DNA of 64,000 nt from JAEKNW01 sp963677815 (GTDB taxonomy: Bacteria; Cloacimonadota; Cloacimonadia; Cloacimonadales; JAFGVF01), in NCBI GenBank assembly GCA_963677815.1, contig OY782499.1, forward strand, positions 1,922,001-1,986,000, given 5' to 3'. Below, one piece after another: positions 26,760 through 34,597 of this stretch (the stretch's first letter is position 1; every line of letters starts with the position of its first letter). Under the pieces are notes generated by a model. It saw only the letters and a list, made by a program, of their open reading frames with translations. It had not been told where the DNA came from and did no database searches. The position numbers and the translations under genes are program-made.

Positions 26760-26835
26760 ACAAGGTGGCTTCAAGCAAAGCAATTAGTAAATCTTAAGAA
26801 TTAAAAATTGTATGAAAATATAAAGGAAGGTTGCA

Positions 26836-28089
26836 GTGATTAACTGTTATAATGTATTAAAAGAACTTGATTTTGAACATCTTGCAGGTTCTCCAGAAGA
26901 AGCTAAAGCTCGGAATATAATCAAAAAATATCTTGATGAATCTAATATCAGTTACCAGGAAGAAGAGTTCACTATGTATGGCTTCCAAACTGGTAATAGC
27001 CAAATTATAGCTGATGATATAGAATTAGAAACATTACCATTTGGTTTAATTGAATCACAAGAAATCCAAGGTGAATTGGTAATCTTAGACAATATCAAAG
27101 TTGCAGAATATAATTATGGGGCTTTTAAAGACAAGATTATCATGAGTTATGGAGTAAGTAGAAATGCTTTTGACCTTATGCTTAAACAGGGAGTAAAGGC
27201 ATTTATTGCTGTTTCAGGTCCAAGAAAAGAGGCTTCAAATCTTTCACATAGACAAGAGAATGTTACAAGCGGCTTATTACCTTCAGTAAGTATCAAATAT
27301 GAAGATGCAGTAAAGCTAATTCCAAAAAATGGTTGTCAGATTAAAATAAATATTAGTCAGGAAAGATTTGAAAGAAAAGCTTATAATATTGTTGCAACAA
27401 TCGGAAAAGCCAAGCTTGACCAAAATATAACTTATCTTACTGCACATTATGATACAGTTGCACGTTCTCATGGCTCTTCAGATAATGGGGCAGGAACAGT
27501 AGTTATCCTAAAAACAGCCCAGTATTTTGCTGAAAAGAACCCTAATAGACTTCTAAAAGTTATCTTTTGTTCCGGAGAAGAGATGGGGCTTCTAGGCTCA
27601 ACAGCCTATGTTGAAAATAATCTAGACGAAGTAAAAGAAAAAGGCGCTTTCGTTATTAATGTTGATGTTGCCGGTGATTATTTTGGTTCTGATAGAATGA
27701 TGGTTATAGGCACTAATGACCTCAAGGGTTATATGGCTGGTATTTCTAAAGAAGCTGGTTACTGTTTTAACGATGTCTTAGATATCTATAGTTCAGATGC
27801 TATGCCTTTCTCAGTATATGAGATACCTTCTGTAAATTTAGCTAGATTTGGAGGAAGTGCTTCTTCTAAAATACATACAATAAATGACGATATGTCAGAT
27901 ATATATGATAAGAATCTAGAGTTTTACTTTAATGCAACAGTAAATATTTTAGATAGAGTATTGTCTGCAAAAGTATGGAACATTCCAAAAGAAATAGATT
28001 CATCTCTAAAACCAAGAATTGAAAAATATATGTGGGGTTCAAGAAGAAAAGAAACAAAGCTTGAATGGACACCTGCCTATAAAAAGTAA
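26836..28089 (+). CDS. M28 family metallopeptidase
   Basis: This 417-residue zinc aminopeptidase-like protein has the M28 ligands in order: TAHYDTV (His and catalytic Asp), SSDNGAGT (bridging Asp), GEEMGLLGS (Glu-Glu) and a later NVDVAGD segment with Asp. A final His is in SKIHTINDD. The segment of about 55-165 probably forms a PA-like insert. There is no signal peptide, so it is likely cytoplasmic. It uses a GTG start, supported by AAGGAAGG 6 bases upstream. Together with the M18 enzyme it suggests active use of peptides. Confidence 0.88.
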   Translation: MINCYNVLKELDFEHLAGSPEEAKARNIIKKYLDESNISYQEEEFTMYGFQTGNSQIIADDIELETLPFGLIESQEIQGELVILDNIKVAEYNYGAFKDKIIMSYGVSRNAFDLMLKQGVKAFIAVSGPRKEASNLSHRQENVTSGLLPSVSIKYEDAVKLIPKNGCQIKINISQERFERKAYNIVATIGKAKLDQNITYLTAHYDTVARSHGSSDNGAGTVVILKTAQYFAEKNPNRLLKVIFCSGEEMGLLGSTAYVENNLDEVKEKGAFVINVDVAGDYFGSDRMMVIGTNDLKGYMAGISKEAGYCFNDVLDIYSSDAMPFSVYEIPSVNLARFGGSASSKIHTINDDMSDIYDKNLEFYFNATVNILDRVLSAKVWNIPKEIDSSLKPRIEKYMWGSRRKETKLEWTPAYKK

Positions 28090-28200
28090 AGAACAAAAGG
28101 CTTTGATGTTAGTCTCTAACTAACAAAAAAGTTATAAGTTATTATTGACAAATTAGCAGTCTCAAAAGTTTACTGCAAGAAAAATTATTTCGAGGTAAAA

Positions 28201-29040
28201 ATGGAAAATAAAAAGAAAGAAGAAGAGATTAAAGAGACTCAGTATCAAGATAATCTCTCAAGAATAAAACACCGTATTGTTGTTATTAGTGGAAAAGGTG
28301 GAGTAGGTAAATCAACAACAGCTGTAAATATTGCTTATGGTTTAGCATTTTCAGGTAAAAAAGTAGGTGTCATTGATGTAGATATTCATGGACCTTCTAT
28401 AGCTAAAATGATGGGTATTGAAGGAAAACTTCTTCAAGCTGATGAAAAAAGTGGAAGACCTACTCCTGTAAAAGTTCATGATAACATGTTCGTTTTAACG
28501 ATTGCAACTTTAATGCCTAATCAAGATGATCCACTTATCTGGAGAGGACCTCTCAAAATGGGAATTATTAAGCAATTTTTACAAGATATAGAATGGCCAG
28601 AAATTGATTATTTAGTAGTTGATTGCCCTCCTGGAACTGGTGACGAACCACTATCAATCGTACAACTTCTAGGTAATGTTGATGGATCAGTAATTGTCTC
28701 AACACCTCAAGATGTTGCTTTCTTAGATGCAAGAAAAACTATTAAGTTCTCAGAAAAACTCAATGTTCCAATCTTAGGTTTAGTTGAAAATATGGCTTCT
28801 TTTGTTTGCCCTCACTGTGGTGAACCTATTACTCTTTTCCAAGGTGAAGGTGCTAAAAAAGCAGCTGAAGACTTTGGTGTTGAAATTTTAGGAAATATTC
28901 CAGTTGATGTTAATATTCCTAAGACCACAGATGGTGGTAGACCATATATCTATGATTTTGGTAAAACAACAGGTGCTAAAGAATTCACTAAAGTTGTTCA
29001 TAGAATCATAGAAAAAGTTGAAAATGTAAAAGTAAATTAA
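28201..29040 (+). CDS. mrp: Mrp/NBP35-family iron-sulfur cluster carrier ATPase
   Basis: This 279-residue P-loop ATPase has the deviant Walker A GKGGVGKSTT (31-40), a switch region DVDIHGPSIAKMMG and VDCPPGTGD. The C-terminal motif CPHC (about 203-206) bridges a 4Fe-4S cluster between two subunits. It delivers Fe-S clusters to apo-proteins in the cytosol. The N-terminal DUF59 domain of some Mrp proteins is absent. It is followed by a terminator. Confidence 0.93.
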   Translation: MENKKKEEEIKETQYQDNLSRIKHRIVVISGKGGVGKSTTAVNIAYGLAFSGKKVGVIDVDIHGPSIAKMMGIEGKLLQADEKSGRPTPVKVHDNMFVLTIATLMPNQDDPLIWRGPLKMGIIKQFLQDIEWPEIDYLVVDCPPGTGDEPLSIVQLLGNVDGSVIVSTPQDVAFLDARKTIKFSEKLNVPILGLVENMASFVCPHCGEPITLFQGEGAKKAAEDFGVEILGNIPVDVNIPKTTDGGRPYIYDFGKTTGAKEFTKVVHRIIEKVENVKVN

Positions 29041-29072
29041 TACTTAATTTATTAACAATAGAAATATACTTA

Positions 29073-29112
29073 AACCCAGGGTTTTTAATTTAAAAGAACT
29101 CTGGGTTATTTA
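29073..29112 (+). terminator. Terminator after mrp
   Basis: AACCCAG pairs with CTGGGTT across a loop of about 20 bases that itself can pair (TTTTTAATTTAAAAG), followed by ATTTAT. Confidence 0.65.
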
Positions 29113-29139
29113 TAGTGGCTAGTAAAAGGAAATCTAAAG

Positions 29140-30366
29140 ATGATTTATGATGTGATTGTTATTGGAGCAGGACCTTCTGGTATGTTATGTGCAGGTTATT
29201 TAGGACAAGCTGGCAAGAATGTTTTACTTTTAGAAAAGAAAGACAAGGTAGGAAGTAAGCTGAGGATTACTGGAAAGGGAAGGTGTAATGTCACTAATGG
29301 CTCTCCATTGAAGGAGCATTTAAGCAATATCTTGCCCAAGAGTAACTTTCTTAAAACAGCTTACAGTAAGTATTTTGTAAAAGATGTAGTAGATTTCTTC
29401 GCTTCTCAGGGGGTAGAGTTAAAAGAAGAGAGAGGAAATAGATATTTTCCTGTCTCTGATAATGCCCAAGATATTGTTGATTGTCTTCATAAATTCTGCT
29501 TAAACAACAAGGTTACTATAAAATACAATAAGAGTATAATAACTTGCTACAAAACGGACGAAGTTTTTTATGCCAAAGACCAAGAAGACACTGTCTTTTC
29601 TGCTTATAATTTAGTTATCGCAACTGGTGGTGCATCCTACCCAGTAACAGGTTCTACTGGAGATGGTCAAGTTTTTGCTAAAAGTTTTGGTCATACAATT
29701 AATGAACTCAAAGCAGGTTTAGTTCCTTTTAACACTAAAGGGGATTTAGCCCAGAGAATGCAGGGTGTTTCTTTGAAGAATGTTTCGGCCTCTATCTGGC
29801 ATAAAAACAAGAAACTGCATGAAGAGTTTGGTGAAATGATGTTTACCCATTTTGGCTTAACTGGGCCAATAATCTTAACTTTAAGCAATAAGATTTCTGA
29901 TTTACCTATTAAAGAACTTGAGCTCAAAATTGATTTGAAACCTGCTTTAGACCACAATAAATTAGATGAAAGATTATTAAGAGACTTTAATGAACATGGA
30001 AAGAAGAAATTCGAAACAGTTCTTAAACTATTACTTCCAAAGAAAATGATAGAAGTCTGCTCACAAGAGTTAGAAATCCCTCTCAACACTACTGTTAATC
30101 AAATCACAAGCAAGCAGAGGAAAGCTCTTAGATTATGGTTGAAAGAATTAACATTTTGTCTCCATTCTACCAGGTCTTTTAAGGAGGCTATCATAACAAT
30201 TGGTGGCATATCTACAAATGAAATAAATAAGAATACTTTTGAATCTAAGATTATTCCTAAACTCTATTTCTGTGGAGAAGTGATTGACCTACATGCAAAT
30301 ACTGGAGGCTTTAATTTGCAAATTGCTTTTTCTACAGCTTATTGTTTAGCAAAAAGTATTATATAA
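29140..30366 (+). CDS. HI0933-family FAD-dependent oxidoreductase (YhiN-like)
   Basis: This 408-residue flavoprotein has an N-terminal dinucleotide fold DVIVIGAGPSGMLCAGY with LLLEKK, the family signature RITGKGRCNVTN, and ATGGASYPVTGSTGDG. The C-terminal FAD contact is CGEVIDLHANTGGFNLQ. These are the standard features of the HI0933/YhiN family, whose reaction is still unclear. It stands alone between mrp and the Nudix gene. Confidence 0.88.
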   Translation: MIYDVIVIGAGPSGMLCAGYLGQAGKNVLLLEKKDKVGSKLRITGKGRCNVTNGSPLKEHLSNILPKSNFLKTAYSKYFVKDVVDFFASQGVELKEERGNRYFPVSDNAQDIVDCLHKFCLNNKVTIKYNKSIITCYKTDEVFYAKDQEDTVFSAYNLVIATGGASYPVTGSTGDGQVFAKSFGHTINELKAGLVPFNTKGDLAQRMQGVSLKNVSASIWHKNKKLHEEFGEMMFTHFGLTGPIILTLSNKISDLPIKELELKIDLKPALDHNKLDERLLRDFNEHGKKKFETVLKLLLPKKMIEVCSQELEIPLNTTVNQITSKQRKALRLWLKELTFCLHSTRSFKEAIITIGGISTNEINKNTFESKIIPKLYFCGEVIDLHANTGGFNLQIAFSTAYCLAKSII

Positions 30367-30402
30367 TACCTTTATAAATCGATTAGTTTTTACTATTCGC
30401 CC

Positions 30403-30479
30403 GAAGTCCCTTGCCTACTGCTGAGGAACTCCGGTCTCCATTTTATTATTACGGGAGTTGCTCACGAAGTAGCGACTTC
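30403..30479. repeat. Imperfect long hairpin
   Basis: Arms of about 27 bases begin GAAGTC and AACTCC and are matched on the other side by GGAGTT and GACTTC, with TGAG facing CTCA. The loop is about 22 bases. The sequence GTAGCGACTTC resembles the family C repeat core. Confidence 0.6.
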
Positions 30480-30541
30480 CGACAACTAATACCAATATTT
30501 TCTTGACATCTTTCTAACATGTAAAAAGCTTATCTTGAAAT

Positions 30542-30762
30542 AATCCCAAATAATGCAATAGATCTTTGAAAATAGCACTATATTCTTTTGCAAAAGTAAC
30601 TTACATAATTCTTCCGAATATATATATTATATGCGTAGTTTATGGTATCACCCCCTGTGTCCCCCTCAAAGAAGGGGATTTTGCTAAAAGAATATGCACT
30701 CTTCGCCTGTGATACGTAGCTTTAGCGAAGTATTACTAAAGCTCTATTGCACAATCTGGGAT
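30542..30762. repeat. Palindromic element, family A, copy 2
   Basis: It begins ATCCCA and ends TGGGAT, whereas copy 1 has ACCCA and TGGGT, so both ends changed together. Most of the left and outer right arms match copy 1 almost exactly. The inner right arm is replaced by a CCCC-rich segment (CCCCCTGTGTCCCCC region). It ends 3 bp before the ribosome-binding site of the Nudix gene. Confidence 0.85.
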
Positions 30763-30775
30763 AATAGGAGATAAA

Positions 30776-31306
30776 ATGTCACTAATAGAAGATAGATATA
30801 AAGATGTTAATCATTGTCTAAAATGCGGACATAAATTAGAAATAGTAACAGACAGGGAAGGAAAGATTCGGCCTGAATGTCCTGCATGTGGTTGGGTATT
30901 TTACAAAAATCCTATTCCAGTGGTTTGTTGCTTAATTATAAATGACAAAGATGAAATAGTATTAATCAAACGCAAGTTTGAGCCTTCTGCAGGTAAATGG
31001 GCTTTTCCTAGTGGTTACATGGAAATTGACCAAACGCCTGAAAGTGCAGCAATTGCTGAGATGAAGGAAGAAACAGGTCTTGATGGACAAGTTGTACGTT
31101 TGATTGGCTATAAAATGAGTCCAAACCCATTTTATGAGAAAGTTGTATCATTTGGCTTCTTAATGAAAGTGGTAGGAGGTGAGCTGAAGGCAGGTGACGA
31201 TGCTGAAGACGCTCGCTTAGTCCCTCTAGATCAAATCAAAGAACTACCTTTTATATCACAGAACTATTTTTTGAATTTAGAGTTAGACAGAAGAAAGAAA
31301 AAATAA
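30776..31306 (+). CDS. Nudix hydrolase with N-terminal zinc ribbon
   Basis: This 176-residue protein has a zinc ribbon (Cys14, Cys17, Cys35, Cys38) joined to a Nudix fold. The Nudix box reads GYMEIDQTPESAAIAEMKEETGL. The metal-binding EExGL end is kept, but the first Glu of the consensus is Gln and the Arg is Ala. This zinc-ribbon arrangement is found in NADH pyrophosphatase-like and ADP-ribose pyrophosphatase-like proteins. The substrate is a nucleoside diphosphate derivative that cannot be named. GGAG lies 6 bases before the ATG. It is 27 bp before valS. Confidence 0.82.
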   Translation: MSLIEDRYKDVNHCLKCGHKLEIVTDREGKIRPECPACGWVFYKNPIPVVCCLIINDKDEIVLIKRKFEPSAGKWAFPSGYMEIDQTPESAAIAEMKEETGLDGQVVRLIGYKMSPNPFYEKVVSFGFLMKVVGGELKAGDDAEDARLVPLDQIKELPFISQNYFLNLELDRRKKK

Positions 31307-31333
31307 TAATTAAATATATAAAAATGAGGAAAA

Positions 31334-33985
31334 ATGGAAATTAATAAAATATATGAACCAAATAAAATAGAAAAGAAGTGGTATCAAGAATGGACTGATA
31401 AGGGGTATTTTACACCTGAAATTGATGAAAACAAAAAGCCTTTCACTGTTCTTATCCCACCTCCAAATGTTACTGGTATATTACATATGGGACATGTTCT
31501 TAACAATACTATCCAAGATGTATTAATTCGATATAAAAGAATGACAGGTACACCAACACTCTGGTTACCAGGAACTGACCATGCTGGTATAGCTACCCAA
31601 AATGTTGTTGAAAAGAATCTTCATAAGGAAGGTACGAATCGCCATGAAATTGGCAGAGAGGCCTTAATCGAAAGAATCTGGGAATTTAAGCAAGAAAAGG
31701 GTGGTAGAATAATCGAACAACTAAAGAAACTTGGTTGCTCATGTGATTGGACCAAAGAACGTTTCACAATGGATGAAGGTTTATCTGAAGCTGTTAAGGA
31801 TGTATTTATTCATCTCTATAACAAGGGCTTAATTTATCGTGGAAAGAGAATAATAAACTGGTGTCCTAGATGTGTAACTGCTTTAGCAAATGATGAAGTG
31901 GAACATAACGATGAAGCTGGTAAATTATGGCATATTAAATATCCTTATGCTGATGCTTCTGGTTACATTGAAATTGCAACTACTCGTCCTGAAACTATGC
32001 TTGGTGATGTTGCTGTTGCAGTGAATCCTAAAGATGAAAGATATAAAGATTTTATAGGTAGAGAACTGACTCTTCCTTACACAGGAAGAAAGATACCTCT
32101 TATTGCAGATGACTATGTAGATAAAGAGTTTGGTTCTGGATGCGTAAAAATAACACCTGCTCATGACCCTAATGATTTTGAAGTTGGTCTAAGACATAAT
32201 TTAGAGCAAATATTAGTTATTGATGAGCATGGGGTAATGAACGAAAATGCTGGTCAAGATTTCGCTGGATTAGATAGATATGAGTGCAGAGATAAACTAT
32301 TAAAGATGCTTGAAGCAGACGGATTATTGATAAAAACTCAAGACCATGAACATGCAGTAGGTCATTGTTATCGTTGTGATACTGTTATTGAACCTTACTT
32401 ATCAGACCAATGGTTTGTTTCTATGAAAGAACTTGCTGAACCAGCAATTGAGGTTGTAAAAAATGGTCAGGTAAAATTCCAACCAGAACGCTGGACTAAG
32501 GTTTATATGCATTGGATGGAGAATGTTAGAGATTGGTGTATATCACGTCAGATTTGGTGGGGACATCGTATTCCAGCCTATTACTGTGATGATTGTGGTG
32601 AGATTATGGTAACTAAAGAAGAAATTACCCAATGTAGCAAGTGTCAGAGTAAAAATATCAGACAAGAAGAAGATGTTTTAGATACTTGGTTCTCATCTTG
32701 GTTATGGCCTTTCTCAACACTCGGATGGCCTGAAAAGACCAAAGAACTTGAATATTTCTTACCTACTGATGTTTTAGTAACTGGTCATGAAATCATCTAT
32801 CTTTGGGTAGCTAGAATGATAATGGCTACTCTAGAATTCGAGCAAAAGATACCTTTTAATACTGTTTTCTTACATGGTATAGTCCGCGATGAAATTGGTA
32901 GAAAGATGTCTAAGTCTCTTGGTAATTCTCCTGATCCAATTAATATCATAGATGAAGTTGGAGCTGATGCTTTAAGATTTTCTATGATTTTTAACACACC
33001 AAAGGGTCAAGATTCTTATTATTCTGACTCTCTTCTTGAAACAGGAAGAAACTTTGCTAATAAAATCTGGAATGCTTTTAGATATATAATGATGAATGTT
33101 GAAAAGATTGAAGGATTACCTTCTAAAGCTGATTTAAAATTAGAGTTAGCTGATAAATGGATTTACTCTCGACTAAACCAAGTAATTAAAGAAGTTACTG
33201 AAAACTATGAAAATCTGAGACAAAATGATTCTGCTCAGACTCTTATGCAGTTTATTTGGAATGACTTCTGTTCTTGGTATATTGAACTTTCAAAAGATAG
33301 AATCTATGATGAAAATGACAAAGCCGGTCAGTTAACAGCTAAATATGTTCTCCTTGATGTTCTACAAGAATCAATGAGACTTCTTCACCCATTAATGCCT
33401 TTCATTACTGAAGAAGTTTGGCAAAGCGTTAAAGAATACTTCCCTATGGATGATAAGGCTTTAATTATCGCTAAATTCCCTATTGCTGAAGAAGATAAGA
33501 TTGATTTAGCTATTAATGATAATATGGCCTTTGTTCAAGAAACTATTACTGCTATTAGAAACCTCAGAAAGCAAGTCAATCTCTCTCCTGCTTTAGATAT
33601 TGAAATAACCGTTAATGTTGCAGACCAGATGCAAGAAGGACTTTTTAATGAATACCAAAATTACTTTGCAAAACTTGCTAAAGTTACTAAGATGAATATC
33701 AATATCAATGGTGAAAAAGTCACAGGTGCAATTGCTGGAGTTGTTAGAAATATTGAAATATATCTACCTTTATCTGGTCTGGTTGATTTAGAAAAAGAAC
33801 AGGCTAAACTTGAAAAACAAATAACTAAATTAGAAAAAGAACTTTCAGGTATTGAAAGAAAACTTGCTAATGAGAAGTTTATTCAGAATGCTAAGCCAGA
33901 GGTTGTGGAAAAAGAAAAAGAGAAATATAATGAAGTAAAGAGTAAACTAGATACAGTCAAAGAACTTTATGAATCATTAAAATAA
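31334..33985 (+). CDS. valS: Valyl-tRNA synthetase
   Basis: This 883-residue class I synthetase is full length. The HIGH box is HMGH (51-54) in PPPNVTGILHMGH, and the KMSKS loop is GRKMSKSLGN (about 524-528). The editing (CP1) domain lies between them (TTRPETMLGD). An anticodon-binding helical domain and the C-terminal coiled coil typical of ValRS (about 815-883, LEKEQAKLEKQITKLEKEL) complete it. It is closed by a strong terminator. Confidence 0.97.
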   Translation: MEINKIYEPNKIEKKWYQEWTDKGYFTPEIDENKKPFTVLIPPPNVTGILHMGHVLNNTIQDVLIRYKRMTGTPTLWLPGTDHAGIATQNVVEKNLHKEGTNRHEIGREALIERIWEFKQEKGGRIIEQLKKLGCSCDWTKERFTMDEGLSEAVKDVFIHLYNKGLIYRGKRIINWCPRCVTALANDEVEHNDEAGKLWHIKYPYADASGYIEIATTRPETMLGDVAVAVNPKDERYKDFIGRELTLPYTGRKIPLIADDYVDKEFGSGCVKITPAHDPNDFEVGLRHNLEQILVIDEHGVMNENAGQDFAGLDRYECRDKLLKMLEADGLLIKTQDHEHAVGHCYRCDTVIEPYLSDQWFVSMKELAEPAIEVVKNGQVKFQPERWTKVYMHWMENVRDWCISRQIWWGHRIPAYYCDDCGEIMVTKEEITQCSKCQSKNIRQEEDVLDTWFSSWLWPFSTLGWPEKTKELEYFLPTDVLVTGHEIIYLWVARMIMATLEFEQKIPFNTVFLHGIVRDEIGRKMSKSLGNSPDPINIIDEVGADALRFSMIFNTPKGQDSYYSDSLLETGRNFANKIWNAFRYIMMNVEKIEGLPSKADLKLELADKWIYSRLNQVIKEVTENYENLRQNDSAQTLMQFIWNDFCSWYIELSKDRIYDENDKAGQLTAKYVLLDVLQESMRLLHPLMPFITEEVWQSVKEYFPMDDKALIIAKFPIAEEDKIDLAINDNMAFVQETITAIRNLRKQVNLSPALDIEITVNVADQMQEGLFNEYQNYFAKLAKVTKMNININGEKVTGAIAGVVRNIEIYLPLSGLVDLEKEQAKLEKQITKLEKELSGIERKLANEKFIQNAKPEVVEKEKEKYNEVKSKLDTVKELYESLK

Positions 33986-34008
33986 TAATTTAATTGAAAA
34001 TGTAATAG

Positions 34009-34034
34009 GGCAGAGGAGACTCTGCCTTTTTTTT
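34009..34034 (+). terminator. Terminator after valS
   Basis: GGCAGAG-GAGA-CTCTGCC is followed by eight T, 24 bp after the stop codon. Confidence 0.92.
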
Positions 34035-34041
34035 ATGGTTC

Positions 34042-34070
34042 TCTACAAAGATGTCGCTCCTAGCGGAGCT
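34042..34070 (-). repeat. Family C repeat, reverse-oriented copy
   Basis: Read on the minus strand it gives AGCTCCGCTAGGAGCGACAT followed by CTTTGTAGA. It shares the core with the units near 22643-22872. Confidence 0.7.
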
Positions 34071-34125
34071 ATTAGGAGTTACCCACTCTACTTTGGAGAG
34101 AAGCAAATCTAATTATTATATCTAT

Positions 34126-34154
34126 AAAAAAAAGCCTTCTTATAAGAAGGCTTT
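34126..34154 (-). terminator. Terminator after the tRNA-Asn cluster
   Basis: On the minus strand, AAAGCCTTCT-TATA-AGAAGGCTTT is followed by further T, 8 bp beyond the last tRNA-Asn. Confidence 0.88.
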
Positions 34155-34161
34155 TAATCTA

Positions 34162-34236
34162 TGGCTCCGAAAGAGGGATTTGAACCCCCGACCTAATGGT
34201 TAACAGCCATCCGCTCTACCGCTGAGCTATTTCGGA
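34162..34236 (-). tRNA. tRNA-Asn (GTT), copy 1
   Basis: A 75-nt cloverleaf: acceptor TCCGAAA with TTTCGGA, D-arm AGCTCAGCGGTAGAGC, anticodon loop TGTTAAC (anticodon GTT), T-loop TTCAAAT, discriminator G and encoded CCA. It is the last transcribed of three identical genes. Confidence 0.97.
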
Positions 34237-34253
34237 ATAAAGATCAAAGTGTT

Positions 34254-34271
34254 GGCTCTCCGAAGAGAGCC
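34254..34271 (-). other. UUCG-tetraloop hairpin between tRNA-Asn copies 1 and 2
   Basis: On the minus strand, GGCTCTC-TTCG-GAGAGCC is a perfect 7-bp stem closed by a C(UUCG)G loop. No T-run follows, so it looks like a processing or folding signal and not a terminator. Confidence 0.7.
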
Positions 34272-34278
34272 TAATATA

Positions 34279-34353
34279 TGGCTCCGAAAGAGGGATTTGA
34301 ACCCCCGACCTAATGGTTAACAGCCATCCGCTCTACCGCTGAGCTATTTCGGA
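34279..34353 (-). tRNA. tRNA-Asn (GTT), copy 2
   Basis: Identical to its neighbours. Unlike the tRNA-Asp cluster, the spacers here are nearly identical too (42-43 bp), so this looks like a recent tandem duplication of a unit of about 118 bp. Confidence 0.97.
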
Positions 34354-34371
34354 ATAAAAGATCGAAGTGTT

Positions 34372-34389
34372 GGCTCTCCGAAGAGAGCC
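34372..34389 (-). other. UUCG-tetraloop hairpin between tRNA-Asn copies 2 and 3
   Basis: The sequence is the same as the hairpin at 34254-34271, at the same position in the duplicated spacer. Confidence 0.7.
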
Positions 34390-34396
34390 TAATTTA

Positions 34397-34471
34397 TGGC
34401 TCCGAAAGAGGGATTTGAACCCCCGACCTAATGGTTAACAGCCATCCGCTCTACCGCTGAGCTATTTCGGA
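34397..34471 (-). tRNA. tRNA-Asn (GTT), copy 3 (first transcribed)
   Basis: Identical 75-nt cloverleaf with anticodon GTT and encoded CCA, directly downstream of the cluster promoter. Confidence 0.97.
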
Positions 34472-34497
34472 ATATCTTCATCAATCATTGTTTTTTC

Positions 34498-34526
34498 ATA
34501 TCATAAAAAAGTGCATTTTATGTCAA
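34498..34526 (-). promoter_or_regulatory. Promoter of the tRNA-Asn cluster
   Basis: On the minus strand, TTGACA (34521-34526) is followed after 17 bases by TGATAT (34498-34503). The first tRNA base is 26 bp further on. TTGACATAAAA is shared with the tRNA-Asp promoter. Confidence 0.65.
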
Positions 34527-34597
34527 GACAAATTTATATTTTTTTTTGATAATTAAAGACACTAATTAATAAAATTATTGTTAATCAATTAATTAAA

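Larger units (their letters stand above)
30367..30775. other. Intergenic gap with two folded repeats
   Basis: Apart from an imperfect hairpin (30403-30479) and family A copy 2 (30542-30762), no gene is supported. TTGACA at 30502-30507 has no acceptable -10 box at normal spacing. Confidence 0.6.

Noticed and set aside
30502..30507. TTGACA before family A copy 2 as the Nudix promoter
   Set aside because: The nearest -10-like sequence is about 21 bp away, and 260 bp separate it from the gene.
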